From assembly GCF_963678635.1 (NCBI RefSeq), contig NC_087071.1:31296141-31360140 (forward strand): a DNA stretch of 64,000 bases, in the 5' to 3' direction. How positions within the stretch are numbered: the first letter of the stretch is position 1; each line of letters begins with the position of its first letter. This DNA is from Symsagittifera roscoffensis (taxonomy: Eukaryota; Xenacoelomorpha; Acoela; Convolutidae). The position numbers and the translations under genes are program-made. This document shows positions 1-10,858 of this stretch, in pieces. The notes below the pieces were generated by a model. The model was not told where the DNA came from. It did no database searches and saw only the letters and a program-made list of their open reading frames with translations.

Positions 1-1305
1 GTGAACAGAGGATTTTTAGATTACACGGGAGCAAGTGTATTGTCCGGAGCTGGAGTTAATGCTGGCACGAAGTATTAGGATTAATAGACGGAGCCCCGGC
101 TGACTTGTGAAGCTCCGTAACCAAAAACCAATCCGAGCATGCTTTTCGCTCTCCCATGTTAGGATGAACTCTTGCTTTGCTTGTGTAACAGATTTTCATT
201 TTTTAGAACATGACACTTTATGGACATCCGTTTATAATGTTAAGTTACTATATTTGCGAGAACAAACGAGACTAATTTGAAGAAAAAGTGATTTAACTAC
301 CCTTGGACCTGTGAGTATTTTGAGCGCGATACATCGAGTTCCACAATGTTTTTTTCTTCATGAAAAAATTTTCTTTCCGCTTAATGGGCGTCTGCCAAAG
401 CAATGTTTACATAGTTGTTGTTTCGCAAATTTTCGTTTTTTGATAATTTAACACTGTCGGCTAGCTTGTCGTGCTTTGTTTGCTGACTGTTTAATCACAT
501 AGTTACATCATACTCTCAGGAAATGACTAAAATTTTTGAAAGCTGAACATCCAATTTTTTTTTCCAATTATGGCAGTAGTCGAAAAGTTCTACACTTGCA
601 CAAGAACTGGATATTTTGTACTCGATACACAACAGCTATATATTGTGTCGAAAAGTTTTGTTAACAAATTGAGATTCGCATTTTCGAGATGTGAACAAAT
701 TTCGGGCTGCACATGTGAAAAGTTCGAACAAAACACTCACCCATTCAAAAAAATTTTCAATATTGTTTAAAAATATTGTACTAATGTTTCAAATATTGCC
801 CTTGTTTCAAATATTTCACATTCGGCACATTAGTGTATTGCACTCAAAATTTATTGAGGCCGAATTGAAAATATCCAACTTACGGAACTGTTCAAGTTCT
901 GTTGATTCACTGAACAGATTATTTACCGTTGGTATAACTTCAAATTAGATTGGTTTTTTAATGCCCACAACAGTTAAAGAAAAGGCCGTATGGCTCATGG
1001 TTTGTCTCGGGCATTATTCATTTACTTTTTAACCAAATCAATATGTTATAGTCGTCGAAAAGTTTAGAATTTGTTTTGGAAAGATGAGCTTTGATATGTG
1101 GCTTCTAGCTCGTAGAGCAATTTCTACTGTACATTTTTTGTTAACTGTCAAATTAGAAGAAATTTCTGGATCTTTGTTTTATTTGAAAAAGAAAAAAGTT
1201 TATAATCCGCTGCTTTTCCCAGGTAGGCTCAAGTTCATTGTTAAGTTTTAATGATTATTTAGGTTATTTGGTTTGTGGCGTTTTTTGCCTTTTGACTCAT
1301 GCTTT
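1..1305. other. Upstream non-coding DNA with a degenerate repeat head
   Basis: No convincing exon is seen. Bases about 18-40 read like a degraded hairpin head (ACAC...GCAAGTGT) resembling the one at 62226-62250, so a decayed short repeat probably starts the window. The short open frames near 570-950 have no protein-like composition. The missing 5' exon of the BT1 transporter could lie here or outside the window, but no start codon and donor pair could be picked. Confidence 0.4.
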
Positions 1306-3001
1306 TCTAGCTTCATGGATTTTCTTGAAATAAAAACAATATAAGTTCATACCAATTTCTCAATTTTATAGGTCAAAAAGAATCGACCCTAAAATTTAAT
1401 CGAAATGCATTCATTCAACCCTGTTTGCTTACATACATTTAACCCTGTTTGATAGCATTTAATCTTAAAATTGAAAAAAAAAACATATCTTGCGATGATT
1501 CAGTGCTGATTTAAGTTAACCGGACAAAACGAACAAATTTTGAAATTTCAAACGCATTTTTTTCAAATTGGGGTAAAATTAGACAAAAAGTGAAGAGTAC
1601 AAAAGTTGCTGAGAATTTCATCAGAATTAATATAGTGTAATTTTTTCTTCGAAATTCTCAACCAAAATTTTACCCCAAAAATGAGTCATTTTAGTTTTTT
1701 TTTAAAAATTAATCACGAATTACGCTGAAACTACTTGTTAATAGATGAGACGTATACATCACAAGAAGTCTCTTACACAGCCCAATAAAGTTGTACAAGG
1801 GCTAAATCTCCAAAAATTTGCGTAAAATTAGACAAAAAGTGAAGAGTACAAAAGTTGCTGAGAATTTCATCAGAATTAATATAGTGTAATTTTTTCTTCG
1901 AAATTCTCAACCAAAATTTTACCCCAAAAATGAGTCATTTTAGTTTTTTTTTAAAAATTAATCACGAATTACGCTGAAACTACTTGTTAATAGATGAGAC
2001 GTATACATCACAAGAAGTCTCTTACACAGCCCAATAAAGTTGTACAAGGGCTAAATCTCCAAAAATTTGCGTAAGAGAAGATATTTTTGCCCTTTGTTTT
2101 TCTGTAAAGAAACGTGATTTTTACTATATAAAACCCAAAATCTTTGCTCAAAAACAAATTTTAAACAATTTACTCAAATTTTTGGAGATTTAGCCTTTGT
2201 AGAACTTAGTTAAGCTGTGTAAGAGGCTTCTTGTGATGTATATTTTTCATCAATTAACAAAGTTTTTTCAGCTTAAGTCTAGCTTCATGGATTTTCTTGA
2301 AATAAAAACAATATAAGTTCATACCAATTTCTCAATTTTATAGGTCAAAAAGAATCGACCCTAAAATTTAATCGAAATGCATTCATTCAACCCTGTTTGC
2401 TTACATACATTTAACCCTGTTTGATAGCATTTAATCTTAAAATTGAAAAAAAAAACATATCATGCGATGATTCAGTGCTGATTTAAGTTAACCGGACAAA
2501 ACGAACAAATTTTGAAATTTCAAACGCATTTTTTTCAAATTGGGGTAAAATTAGACAAAAAGTGAAGAGTACAAAAGTTGCTGAGAATTTCATCAGAATT
2601 AATATAGTGTAATTTTTTCTTCGAAATTCTCAACCAAAATTTTACCCCAAAAATGAGTCATTTTAGTTTTTATTTAAATTAATCACGAATTACGCTGAAA
2701 CTACTTGTTAATAGATGAGACGTATACATCACAAGAAGTCTCTTACACAGCCCAATAAAGTTGTACAAGGGCTAAATCTCCAAAAAATTGCGTAAGAGAA
2801 GATATTTTTGCCCTTTGTTTTTCAGTAAAGAAACGTGATTTTTACTATATAAAACCCAAAATCTTTGCTCAAAAACAAATTTTAAACAATTTACTCAAAT
2901 TTTTGGAGATTTAGCCTTTGTAGAACTTAGTTAAGCTGTGTAAGAGGCTTCTTGTGATGTATATTTTTCATCAATTAACAAGGTTTTTTCAGCTTAAGTC
3001 T
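1306..3001. repeat. Direct tandem duplication (about 723-bp unit) with an internal 249-bp duplication
   Basis: The segment beginning TCTAGCTTCATGG at 1306 starts again at 2278. The offset of 972 equals a 723-bp unit plus an internal 249-bp duplication (1573-1821 repeated at 1822-2070). The copies are almost identical, so the event is recent. Each unit carries the left part of the palindromic Tc1-like element described at 2473-3178. Confidence 0.85.
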
Positions 3002-3178
3002 TGATTTATTAAAAAATCAAAGACTGGTAAAATTTTGGTTGACAATTTCAGAGAAAAATTGCACCATATTAATTCTGGTAAAATTTAAGCAACTTTTGTC
3101 TTATATTAACCAAGTTTGGGAAAAACACGTTTGAAAATTTAAGTTTTCGTTTTGTCCGTATAATTTAAATCAGCACTG
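2473..3178. mobile_element. Palindromic Tc1/mariner-like foldback MITE
   Basis: The left end starts CAGTGCTGATTTAAGTTAAC and the right end is its imperfect reverse complement, finishing CAGCACTG before TA at 3179. The two halves are inverted copies over most of about 706 bp. There is no transposase frame. A CAGTGCTG-type terminus next to TA fits Tc1/mariner elements. An extra left half lies at 1501, produced by the local tandem duplication. The left flank here is TT, so the left TA is lost or the end was rearranged. Confidence 0.75.
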
Positions 3179-3300
3179 TATGTTATGAATTTTTGTTGAA
3201 TCATTGGATGCGTACCTTATTCACTTGCGTCCTAGACGTAAATGAAAGAATTATACATACTTATTGTTTGAACTGGGATGAACTTTATGGTCACTTACAG

Positions 3301-3785
3301 CAGAGTTCGTAGATCCAGCGCCCGAAGATGTGAAGTGGAACTCTTTTGGGTACGGTCTGTATTTTCATTTCCTCTTCCAGGGGTTCGTGATCAAAACACT
3401 CTTTTCCATTATCTACCCATTTTACGCCAATTATCTCAACTTGGACAGTAACCAGTACCGGGCGGCTAGTACATTACCGTTGGCGGCATGGTCACTAAAG
3501 ACCATAGTTGGTGTGGTCAGCGATGTATGGCCTATTTCGGGCCAGCGTCGCAGGCCATACATGATGTTGGGTATGGGTTTCGCGTTTGTACCTCTGGCCA
3601 TGATCACTTTCAAGCCAGTGCCAGAGCCTTATTATGAGCCAGTGTATGGAAACGGAACTTGTTATCTGGACCGGTCTTCGGTTTTGAACGCGGATGCAAA
3701 ACAGCAGGGAATCCATTATGTCGTGATAAATACGATTGCATTTATGTTGCTATCTTTCGCTGATGTCGCCGCCGATGGTTTGAAG
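3301..3785 (+). CDS. BT1 transporter, penultimate coding exon
   Basis: The acceptor is TTACAG ending at 3300 and the donor GTATGT begins at 3786. The frame opens EFVDPAPEDVKWNSFGYG, so the exon begins inside the protein; there is no in-frame ATG at its start. It encodes the first helices, the GQRRRPY loop and a Cys-containing extracellular-type loop (NGTCYLD, a possible N-glycosylation site), and ends in SFADVAADGLK. Confidence 0.82.
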
Positions 3786-6783
3786 GTATGTCTTATCGAT
3801 GAATAATTTAGTAGCCACTGAATATTTTTGAAATTATTAAGAGTCGATGAGCGTAGTACAGACTCTTATATAGATCTTGATGATTTTTTTCTGTTTTTTT
3901 AGGAAAAGTCTTAAAATTTGTTCAGTCTCCAATTTACTTTTTCGCGGTTTGACTTTTGATTTCTTTTGAAGTTCTTTTTGTGTCCTTTGTTGAAAGGAAG
4001 GCAAACTGTGCTATCAAACAGCGAAAGTAAAGGTGTCAAAAAACGTGATCGAGTTCTAATTTCGAAAGTGGACTTTAATTTCTTCCAAGCGAAATAAAAA
4101 TTATACCTATTATTCGAGTTTCCTCGAATTGGGTATGGGTTTTATCAAAAATTGTAAATCTTAAATTGTTCTAGAAAATGAAACTAATTTCGAAAATGGA
4201 ATTTAATTACTAGACTTAAATTAAATTTATACTAGACATTAAATTTACACTTTCTAGAAATTCAAAGAGCTGTAAGGCCATCTATTTTTCTTTACTCTTG
4301 CGATAAGGGTATTGCAACCGGATACTAGACTTTTTTGCCGTAAAAAACTTCGTTCACAGAATGGACAAATGGTAAATGGTAAACACAGCTGAATTAATAG
4401 CATGGTTGGAGTGTATGAACTGCATAATTGTACTGTGGGTGAACATCAAGAGTTGTTAAATAATTTTTATCTGTGCCAAAAAATTTCGGAAGGTTTTTGG
4501 CACCGAGGTCGGTAGGCTTAATAAAAACGGTTGAACTCTAACGAGAAATTTTGAAAAATCTAAATTGCCCTCCTAGGCCTTCCCTAATAAAGTTTACAAA
4601 ACAAACATGAAAAATTGTTATTTAAAAATATTGTTTTTTCGGCTTCGTTTATAATTTTTGGGCGCAAACTCGATTAATCTGGTAGCAAAAATTTAACGCT
4701 GTACATATATTTTTTTGCTTGTTAGTATTTTCAATGCCTGACCGTTTCGAAATTTGTTGTTTGTTTTGGTTGTAGTTTTACCAGCTCGGTTTGTTAAAAT
4801 TCATTTGTTTTTTCTTTTTTTTCTTTTCCTTTTTTTAACTGGATAGGTTTCGGCATAATGTATATCGGCTTAGTGGCGTCCCTCATTTTCGACGTTCTAC
4901 GAGCGAAAAAAAGTGTGCGTGTGTGTGTTTTGAGGGTGAGGGGGAATTGATAACCTTTGATATATCTTATTTAAATAATTTTTTTTCTGCTTTTTTTTTC
5001 CTTTTTTTTGGCTGGATAGGTTTCGGTCTCTCTTAGATCTGCTTAGTCGTCTCGTATTGCTCCATTTGACGAGCGATTAATTTTTTTTATGTGTGTGAGA
5101 GTGACGGGGACTCAATCTTTAAAAAAATCAAGTCTTGATGCTAAATGGTATTTTGCTAAATGGTATTTTGACCGATGCTATTTTCATATTCTGTTGTCTT
5201 TGCATGTTTTTGTTTCAAAACTAGCCTTTTTATTCTGATAAGTTTCGACAATTTTTTTTTGCTTAGCGGCTTTCTTGTTTTGTATCGCAAGTAATGCGAA
5301 GCTCAGCTCGGCCTCTGTGTCGAAAGTTGAGATTTTTCACAAAAGAAATCAGTTTTTTTTTTGTTTACTTGCGTTCATTGACATTTTTTTAGTGTCTGTT
5401 GGCTCTGTTTTTTATAATTTGACAAAAAGCCACTTGAGAGCGGGTTGATGCCACAAAACAAGGTTAAAAATGTGCTGTTTTGGATTTTTTTGGTCAAAGG
5501 ACTGGGTTTCATAAGAGGTTAAAAATTTATTCAGTCCTCAGTGTCCTCAGAAAACAAGACTTGCAAAGATCAAACCCATTACTATTATACGAGGCATTAT
5601 TACCCAGCCCTTGAAACTCACTCGAAAAGAGGACCGTAGAATCCAGAGCTTCAGGGCGAATAACAAGCAAGTGTAACATGATTTTTAAATAGTTTTTTTT
5701 ATTGTTTAGATTGAGTATTCTCAAAAAGAGGGCGATAAGCAACGTGGATCAATCAACGTCATCATTTACATGTTCCTGGAAGCATCTACAATATGCAGCA
5801 TTATCTTCACCGGTTTTCTGATGAATGGCGTCGAATATGGGGGCTCATTTTGCTTCAGTATCTCCTACCAAACTCTATCTGCAGTCATGTCTTCAATGTG
5901 TTTTGTGGCGGTTATAAATGGAATTTTCTTTGTGCGTGATCAAAAACTTGGAGCAGTTCTAAGTGTTAAGCAACAATTCAAAGCGTTTTGGTCTGCATTT
6001 CAGTCGCGCGAAGTCTTGCAGGTGTTTATTGTTCTATTTTTCTGGGCTATGTCGATTCGGATTTCGTCACCTGCCGGGGTAAAAGTCAAGAAAAACTGGG
6101 CTAAAGTGACCCCGTTAATAACAACCTTAAGTCAGTTTATAGCAACCGGGCTAGAGATCATTGGCGTTTGGATTCTGAAGAAGTTTTTCTTGAATGCATC
6201 TTGGCGAAAGATATTTTTGTTCTCGCGGATCTTACATTTGGTGACTGAAAATGTCGTTGAGTTCATAACCATTTTCGATATTTATCGGAACCCTTATTTC
6301 TATTTTGCAGACGATGTCATTTCTGCGATACCTGAAGGTATGGGCCATCTTGTCGGTGGTCTAATGCTGATTGAGATCTGTCCGAAAGGACTGGAAGCCT
6401 TGTTCCACAGTCTACTCGTGACCTCGTTTATAGTCGGGATGATAATCGGATCTCCAATTGCAAATGCTATGACATCCCCCTTTCGCATTTCAACTGATGA
6501 AAGGTATAATAACGACTCGATTGTTGACCGTGAAATGGTGGCATGGTCATTTGTTGTGACGCTTGTCGTCCAGGTTCTTTCGATTCCTTTGCTGTTACTC
6601 TTGCCGTCGCAAAAAGGGGATATTGAGAAATTGAAGTCGAAGAAACGATTTTACCCGAAGACAGCTGGAATATTTTTGGCGATGGTTTTGACGTTCTTCT
6701 TGCTTTCGTTTATGATGTCTGTTGCCACAATGATGCCAGGATTTGCATGTCTAAAGATTTTAGGCGGCAATGGGTGTCTTTAG
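3301..6783 (+). CDS. BT1/folate-biopterin-type transporter, 3' two exons (5' end missing)
   Basis: This is a multi-pass membrane transporter of the BT1 (folate-biopterin transporter, major-facilitator-related) family. Characterised relatives move folates or pterins; the substrate here is unknown. Two coding exons, 3301-3785 and 5710-6783, join in phase 0 and give about 518 residues, close to the usual family length, so only a short N-terminal exon should be missing. Family hallmarks are the loop GQRRRPYMMLG after the second helix, the motif FADVAADGLK running across the intron into IEYSQKEGDKQRG, and a late segment YFADDVISAIPEGMGHLVGG. About ten to eleven hydrophobic segments are visible. 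The stop is TAG at 6781. AATAAA signals follow at 7057 and 7097. The 1.9-kb intron is filled with repeats. The family is well known from kinetoplastids, oomycetes, apicomplexans and plants; its presence beside an animal-type PFK is notable. Confidence 0.8.
3841..4290 (+). repeat. Dispersed repeat family E, left part (interrupted by a family A element)
   Basis: A block starting near GAGTCGATGAGCGTAGT and passing through GAAAGGAAGGCAAACTG recurs at 44600-45130, 48480-48760 and 63640-64000. It normally ends near a conserved TTACTTGCGTTCATTGAC. Here that right part reappears at 5357-5410, after a family A insertion. There is no coding potential and no recognised class. Confidence 0.7.
4296..5320 (+). 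mobile_element. Family A hairpin-ended repeat, nested in family E, inside the BT1 intron
   Basis: The head CTTGCGATAAGGGTATTGC matches heads at 12205, 17496 and 20946. The tail GCGAAGCTCAGCTCGGCC and CTCTGTGT at 5296-5320 matches tails at 18601 and 21851. Family E sequence is split across the insertion (left flank ends TTTACT, right flank resumes CGAAAGTTGAG) with no evident target-site duplication. Internally there are two related blocks around GGATAGGTTTCGG (4843 and 5015). No protein is encoded. Confidence 0.65.
5710..6783 (+). CDS. BT1 transporter, terminal coding exon
   Basis: The acceptor TTGTTTAG ends at 5709. The reading frame IEYSQKEGDKQRGSINVIIYMFLEAS continues exactly in phase from the previous exon; the ATG at 5770 is internal, not a start. 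It encodes 357 residues with about eight hydrophobic segments, then GFACLKILGGNGCL and TAG. The long open frame is free of stops and rich in membrane helices, so it is a real gene and not a chance frame. Confidence 0.82.
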   Translation: MEYSQKEGDKQRGSINVIIYMFLEASTICSIIFTGFLMNGVEYGGSFCFSISYQTLSAVMSSMCFVAVINGIFFVRDQKLGAVLSVKQQFKAFWSAFQSREVLQVFIVLFFWAMSIRISSPAGVKVKKNWAKVTPLITTLSQFIATGLEIIGVWILKKFFLNASWRKIFLFSRILHLVTENVVEFITIFDIYRNPYFYFADDVISAIPEGMGHLVGGLMLIEICPKGLEALFHSLLVTSFIVGMIIGSPIANAMTSPFRISTDERYNNDSIVDREMVAWSFVVTLVVQVLSIPLLLLLPSQKGDIEKLKSKKRFYPKTAGIFLAMVLTFFLLSFMMSVATMMPGFACLKILGGNGCL

Positions 6784-7056
6784 ACAAAAAATCTTATTTT
6801 TCACAAATCTCAAAGACATTTCAGATTCTAGGTAGGTTTATTTAAGCGTAGTGTAAGTGAACGTAAGACATAATTTTGTGCATTATTTCCAATAACATAT
6901 TTAAGGGAGGCTTTTGAAGTTCAATTTGGAAATATAATCTATGTCTAAGGTTTTGCTTATGTTAAAGTATATAGGCCCACCCTAATTAATGCAACATTCA
7001 TAATTTGGTATTAACCTTCCAAGATTCCAAGATTAACATTCCAAATCTTGCTCCGA

Positions 7057-7102
7057 AATAAATTCCTGTAGTAAATTGATTGGTACTCTTGAATGGAATA
7101 AA
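7057..7102 (+). promoter_or_regulatory. Candidate polyadenylation signals of the BT1 gene
   Basis: AATAAA occurs at 7057-7062 and again at 7097-7102, about 275-320 nt past the stop codon. They would give a 3' UTR of ordinary length. In AT-rich DNA such hexamers also arise by chance. Confidence 0.4.
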
Positions 7103-7176
7103 CTTAATGATATCTTACAAATATATCTTTTTGCATCAATGTTTTCTTATCAGCAGCTGTATCAAATTCAACCTTT

Positions 7177-7367
7177 TCAACGTTTTTGTTGATGAAGTTC
7201 CGATTACACGCTGTTGAATCGAAGCAATGACGATATTACATGGAGGGAAAAGCACGAATCTGAACGTCACCTCATAGAGTTTGAGTTTTGTGATTTTGCC
7301 TTCATGTAATATTGTTATTGCTTCGATTCGATAGCGGGTAATCGGAATTTCATCAACAAAAACGCTG
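7177..7367. repeat. Inverted repeat with about 65-bp arms
   Basis: The arm at 7177-7243 (containing TTTTTGTTGATGAAGTTCCG) is repeated inverted at 7303-7367 with only a few mismatches, separated by about 60 nt. Transcribed, it would form a long hairpin. It lies downstream of the BT1 gene's putative poly(A) signals. It may be a small foldback MITE; no target duplication was found. Confidence 0.75.
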
Positions 7368-8005
7368 AATGCGATGAATTTGATCCAACTGGGTATGTTT
7401 TTATTGTGGAACAGTAAAACCAAAGCTTTGCTGCAATATGTAGTTTCCGGCGAGAAGTTTTGTTGAATTGTTCATTCTTGAGATTAGTTAAGGTTTTTCA
7501 ACCGGGTACCAGGCAGTTTTTAACGTTGAATACTTTTTACAAGTTTTTCACTAAATTTATGGGAATGACTAATTAGATGCTGTAATATCCATGCTTAAAT
7601 CGAGAAAAGTTATGGTTTGCAACTGGAAATTTTTTCGTTAAAGTTCAATTTTTGTACTATCGTGTGTCTGTTTACTGGGATAGGTTTCCATAATAGTATC
7701 CAAATTTAGGGTGGAAAAGGACAAATTGCGTGCGTGGGTTGAAAGTGTATTGTCTATTTGTGTTTCTAGCAGTGACTCGTATCGCTCTAGTCCAATTTAT
7801 AGTGTATAAATCTCAACTCATCGTGTCGTAATTTTTATTTGATTTTTTCAAATGTTTTTTTCTCACTTATATCGTTCTCGCTGTTGATGAATGATGCCTG
7901 CTTGTTGTTTCGACCACTCAAAGTGGAGAGGAACTATGTCTTCGGGTGTTTTAGTTCTTACTTTTGTTGAGTTGTTTTACTTTTTGTACTTCGCGGCTAC
8001 GATGA

Positions 8006-8206
8006 TTTAGCCATGTTCACCAAAGAGAATATGACCATGCTCTTAAGTCAACGGACCATAATTCAGTCCCAGGGAAAAGACCAGCAAGAAGGACTAAAAA
8101 ACGCTGGATCGATTGTGTTACACGAGACCTGAATGCTAAAGGCCTCAAATCTACAGACTGCCGTGATCGAATGGCCTGGAAAATTGTGTTAACCGCCTTT
8201 AAATAA
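8006..8206 (+). pseudogene. LINE reverse transcriptase C-terminal fragment
   Basis: Frame 8006-8206 reads FSHVHQREYDHALKS, then GKRPARRTKKRWIDCVTRDL, and ends TAFK with stop TAA at 8204. The run from HVHQR through RWIDCV...DL is the familiar C-terminal tail of non-LTR reverse transcriptases. The codon just before is TGA where the family usually has Trp (RWFGHV-type), so the copy is dead. No upstream RT domain precedes it, as expected for a 5'-truncated LINE insertion. An AATAAA lies downstream at about 8293. Confidence 0.7.
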
Positions 8207-8309
8207 CTTGAAAGCTACACCGAATGCCCTCGTCTGAACCATTGCTTACGCACTTTCGAATGTCCAACCCCGCCACAATAGGAAAACGGACAATAAACAC
8301 ATTAGAACT

Positions 8310-9500
8310 AGTAGTCAAAATTAGGTACCACGAATAACTATCAGAGTGAGTGGAGTGATATGTTTCACAAAAGCTTTTTATGTCGGTTTTCGAACGATAT
8401 TAAAATAAAAAAAAAATCCGTAAAAATTGAGAAAACAAGGATTTTTTTGATGTTTCGAGCGAGTAAAACGCGTTAGTAGGTCTTTTAATAGGAGAAAAAC
8501 CTTTTATTTCAACGATGATTTATTAAGGATGCTTTATTTACTCCAAGAAAACTAGTTTTAAAAGCTTCCTATAGCGCTTCCTTCGCAATAAAATTTCAGA
8601 AACTTATCTTCAAAAATTATCTTCTTTTTCCAGTTTTTTGAGATTTCTGTTCGGTCTGTTCATTTTTCAACGATAACTATAATCGATTATTTCTTAATTG
8701 TGTAATAGTCTTCTGTTTCGTTCTTCTCATCATGCTACGCACAAATTTTCAATAGAAAATGTTTCATAGTTTTTTTTAAATGTAGTCCGAATTTTTGTTG
8801 CTACCTGCTCAGCAACGGGATATTCTTTTTGATCTGGGATTTGCGTCATACAACTGTTTTATTCTTCCGACCATTGTAAATAAGCAGGAATTTTAAAGTT
8901 GGGTATCTTTTAATTTTTTTTGTTTTCCACGAAAAATCAGGTACCACAAATAAGCATCGGACTTGGTTGAGATATATTTTTTGTTTTAAGTCGTATTTCG
9001 AAATTTCCAAAAAATTCTCCCAGTGTCGAGAAAAAATGGTTTGAAGTTTTTGTTTTTCTTTCGCCAGTTTTTTCGAGCGAGTAAAGCGATCGAGTAACGT
9101 TCGTTATATATGAAAATTACTTGATTTCACTAAAAGGAAATTAAGTTTTGGAAGCATTATTTAGCGCTTCTCTGGCAACAAGAACTTATTGAAAAAATAA
9201 AATTTTGTTCAAAAAATTTTTGAACAATTTTTTTTTTTTGGTTTACAATTGTAGTCTTTTTTGCCTAATTCGCTCAATTTCTTCGCGTTTGTATAATTTT
9301 AACACACGACGTACAAGAAACGACACTAACTCGAAGAAAAAATCTGAGATCGTGGTCGGAACATTCTAGGCAACTTGCACAGCAACTGGCTATCTTTGTC
9401 TGTTTTCGCTGAGAGTTGATCTCGCTGGATCTTAGTGATCTTATGGAGCTCGTTCTGTTTTGATTTTCATGTGAAATACGAACTCTTCGTTTCAATTGAC
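8310..9500 (+). repeat. Dispersed repeat family D, two diverged copies
   Basis: Blocks starting near TTAGGTACCACGAATAA (8320) and CAGGTACCACAAATAAGC (8938) share a later segment with TTCGAGCGAGTAAA and TAGCGCTTC. The same order recurs at 31445-31930. The right part (9250-9420, ending CAGCAACTGGCTATC) recurs at 31755-31905 and 59985-60068. No coding capacity. Confidence 0.6.
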
Positions 9501-10858
9501 TGCCAACTCACGCTACCGCACTCTAAGAAATTAATTGAGGATAGTTTTTATAGTGACATCTCTGCGCAAGATCGAGTCTCTGTAAGCATTTTTTAAAATT
9601 TCGTTAAAGACAGTGCATCTTTGATCGAAATGAACATAGTTACTTAAGTCGTGCGTTCTTTTTGGTTCTTTATTTTTTATCTTTATTTTATTTTGCTTCA
9701 AATCTTTCAAAAGCTCGCTTTAAATTCAGTTGCAAAAACGAAAGCAAATTAACCCCCCCCCCCCCTCCCAATGTAAAGTGCACAAATATTCAAGAAATTG
9801 TGAATGATTTAAGTTTCAAAAGCCGATTACCCAGCGCAATGAAAAATGACTCATAAATCCAGATTCCTATTTTGGGTATAATACCGGACATCTACCCATG
9901 TTTTGTCTGCTTAGTTACCGATCGATAAATTTTGTGCTAATGGAAACTTCTCGCTGGCAATTGTGTCTGGATTCATATTTTCATTCGAGGCAAACATGTG
10001 AAAAAATGGGTGAATTTTTTCAGCGTTTTTCTATTTTTCTTTTACTCCCAGTGCTGTTTTCGTCTATTTCATTCAACTAACTGCCATGCTAGGTTTTTTT
10101 TTCTAATGCAAGTGGCGCAGAGCTCTGCTTGGCGTATGTGTGGGGGGTTCTATCCAATCCAAATATTATTTCATGGGCGTTTCGCATGACACGAGTTTAA
10201 GAAGTATCTGTCGAATTGTTGGATCTCATTAGCAATTTCCCGCTTTTTCAAGTAAGGGGGGGTTTTTAGCAGATTCGTTTATTCGAATTTACGACTGCAG
10301 CAAAATAAGAAGTCTCAATAGAAGGCGTTAGAGATAATTTACGGTTTTTGTTTACGTGGGGTGGAGATTTATTAGTAGATATCATAGGGGAGGACATTGT
10401 TAAGTAGTTCCGAATAGTTGAATACGTGATTACTTGAGTCAACGTTGTGGAATGTTCAAGTAAGCAAGTATCGGCTCAGCAATACTAGTATCGGCTCGGG
10501 TAAGCAAGTATTAATTTTTCTGTTCACATTGTCAGATTGTAATAAAAGTTGGCATACGGACTAATTAGGCCATGACAAACATAGTGGTCTTCATACTCAA
10601 CCTTGTAAAACCACTCGTTACACATGAAATCGATGCTTATGTGAGGTGGGGGAAGAAGAAATAGCCCAAGTATCTTATGGAAAATTTGAATAAATTCGTT
10701 TTCATGTATTTATAATCAGTAGCAAACATTAACTGTTATAAATAAATCGAGAGAACATCAAAAAGGCGGTTAAGCCGTCGAGTATGCCTCTGAATCTTTG
10801 GAGTCAATGTTTAAGGCCATGTACGGTTTTTATCATGCCTGTGTTTAAACCCCAGTAA
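9501..10858. other. Non-coding DNA with poly-C tract and family A-like interior
   Basis: A C-rich tract lies at about 9752-9769. A block at 9905-10100 resembles the interior of family A elements (CTTAGTTACCGATCGATAA, then CATTCGAGGCAAACATGTG; compare 37570-37750). Nothing gene-like is seen. The stretch just downstream of the minus-strand Gag ORF (10200-10858) contains no protease, RT or integrase coding. Confidence 0.45.

Noticed and set aside
3431-3716. Minus-strand open frames opposite the BT1 exon
   Set aside because: Antisense shadows of a well-supported coding exon.
5770-5772. ATG at 5770 as start of a one-exon transporter
   Set aside because: The upstream frame is open to a splice acceptor at 5709 and joins in phase to the family motif of the previous exon.
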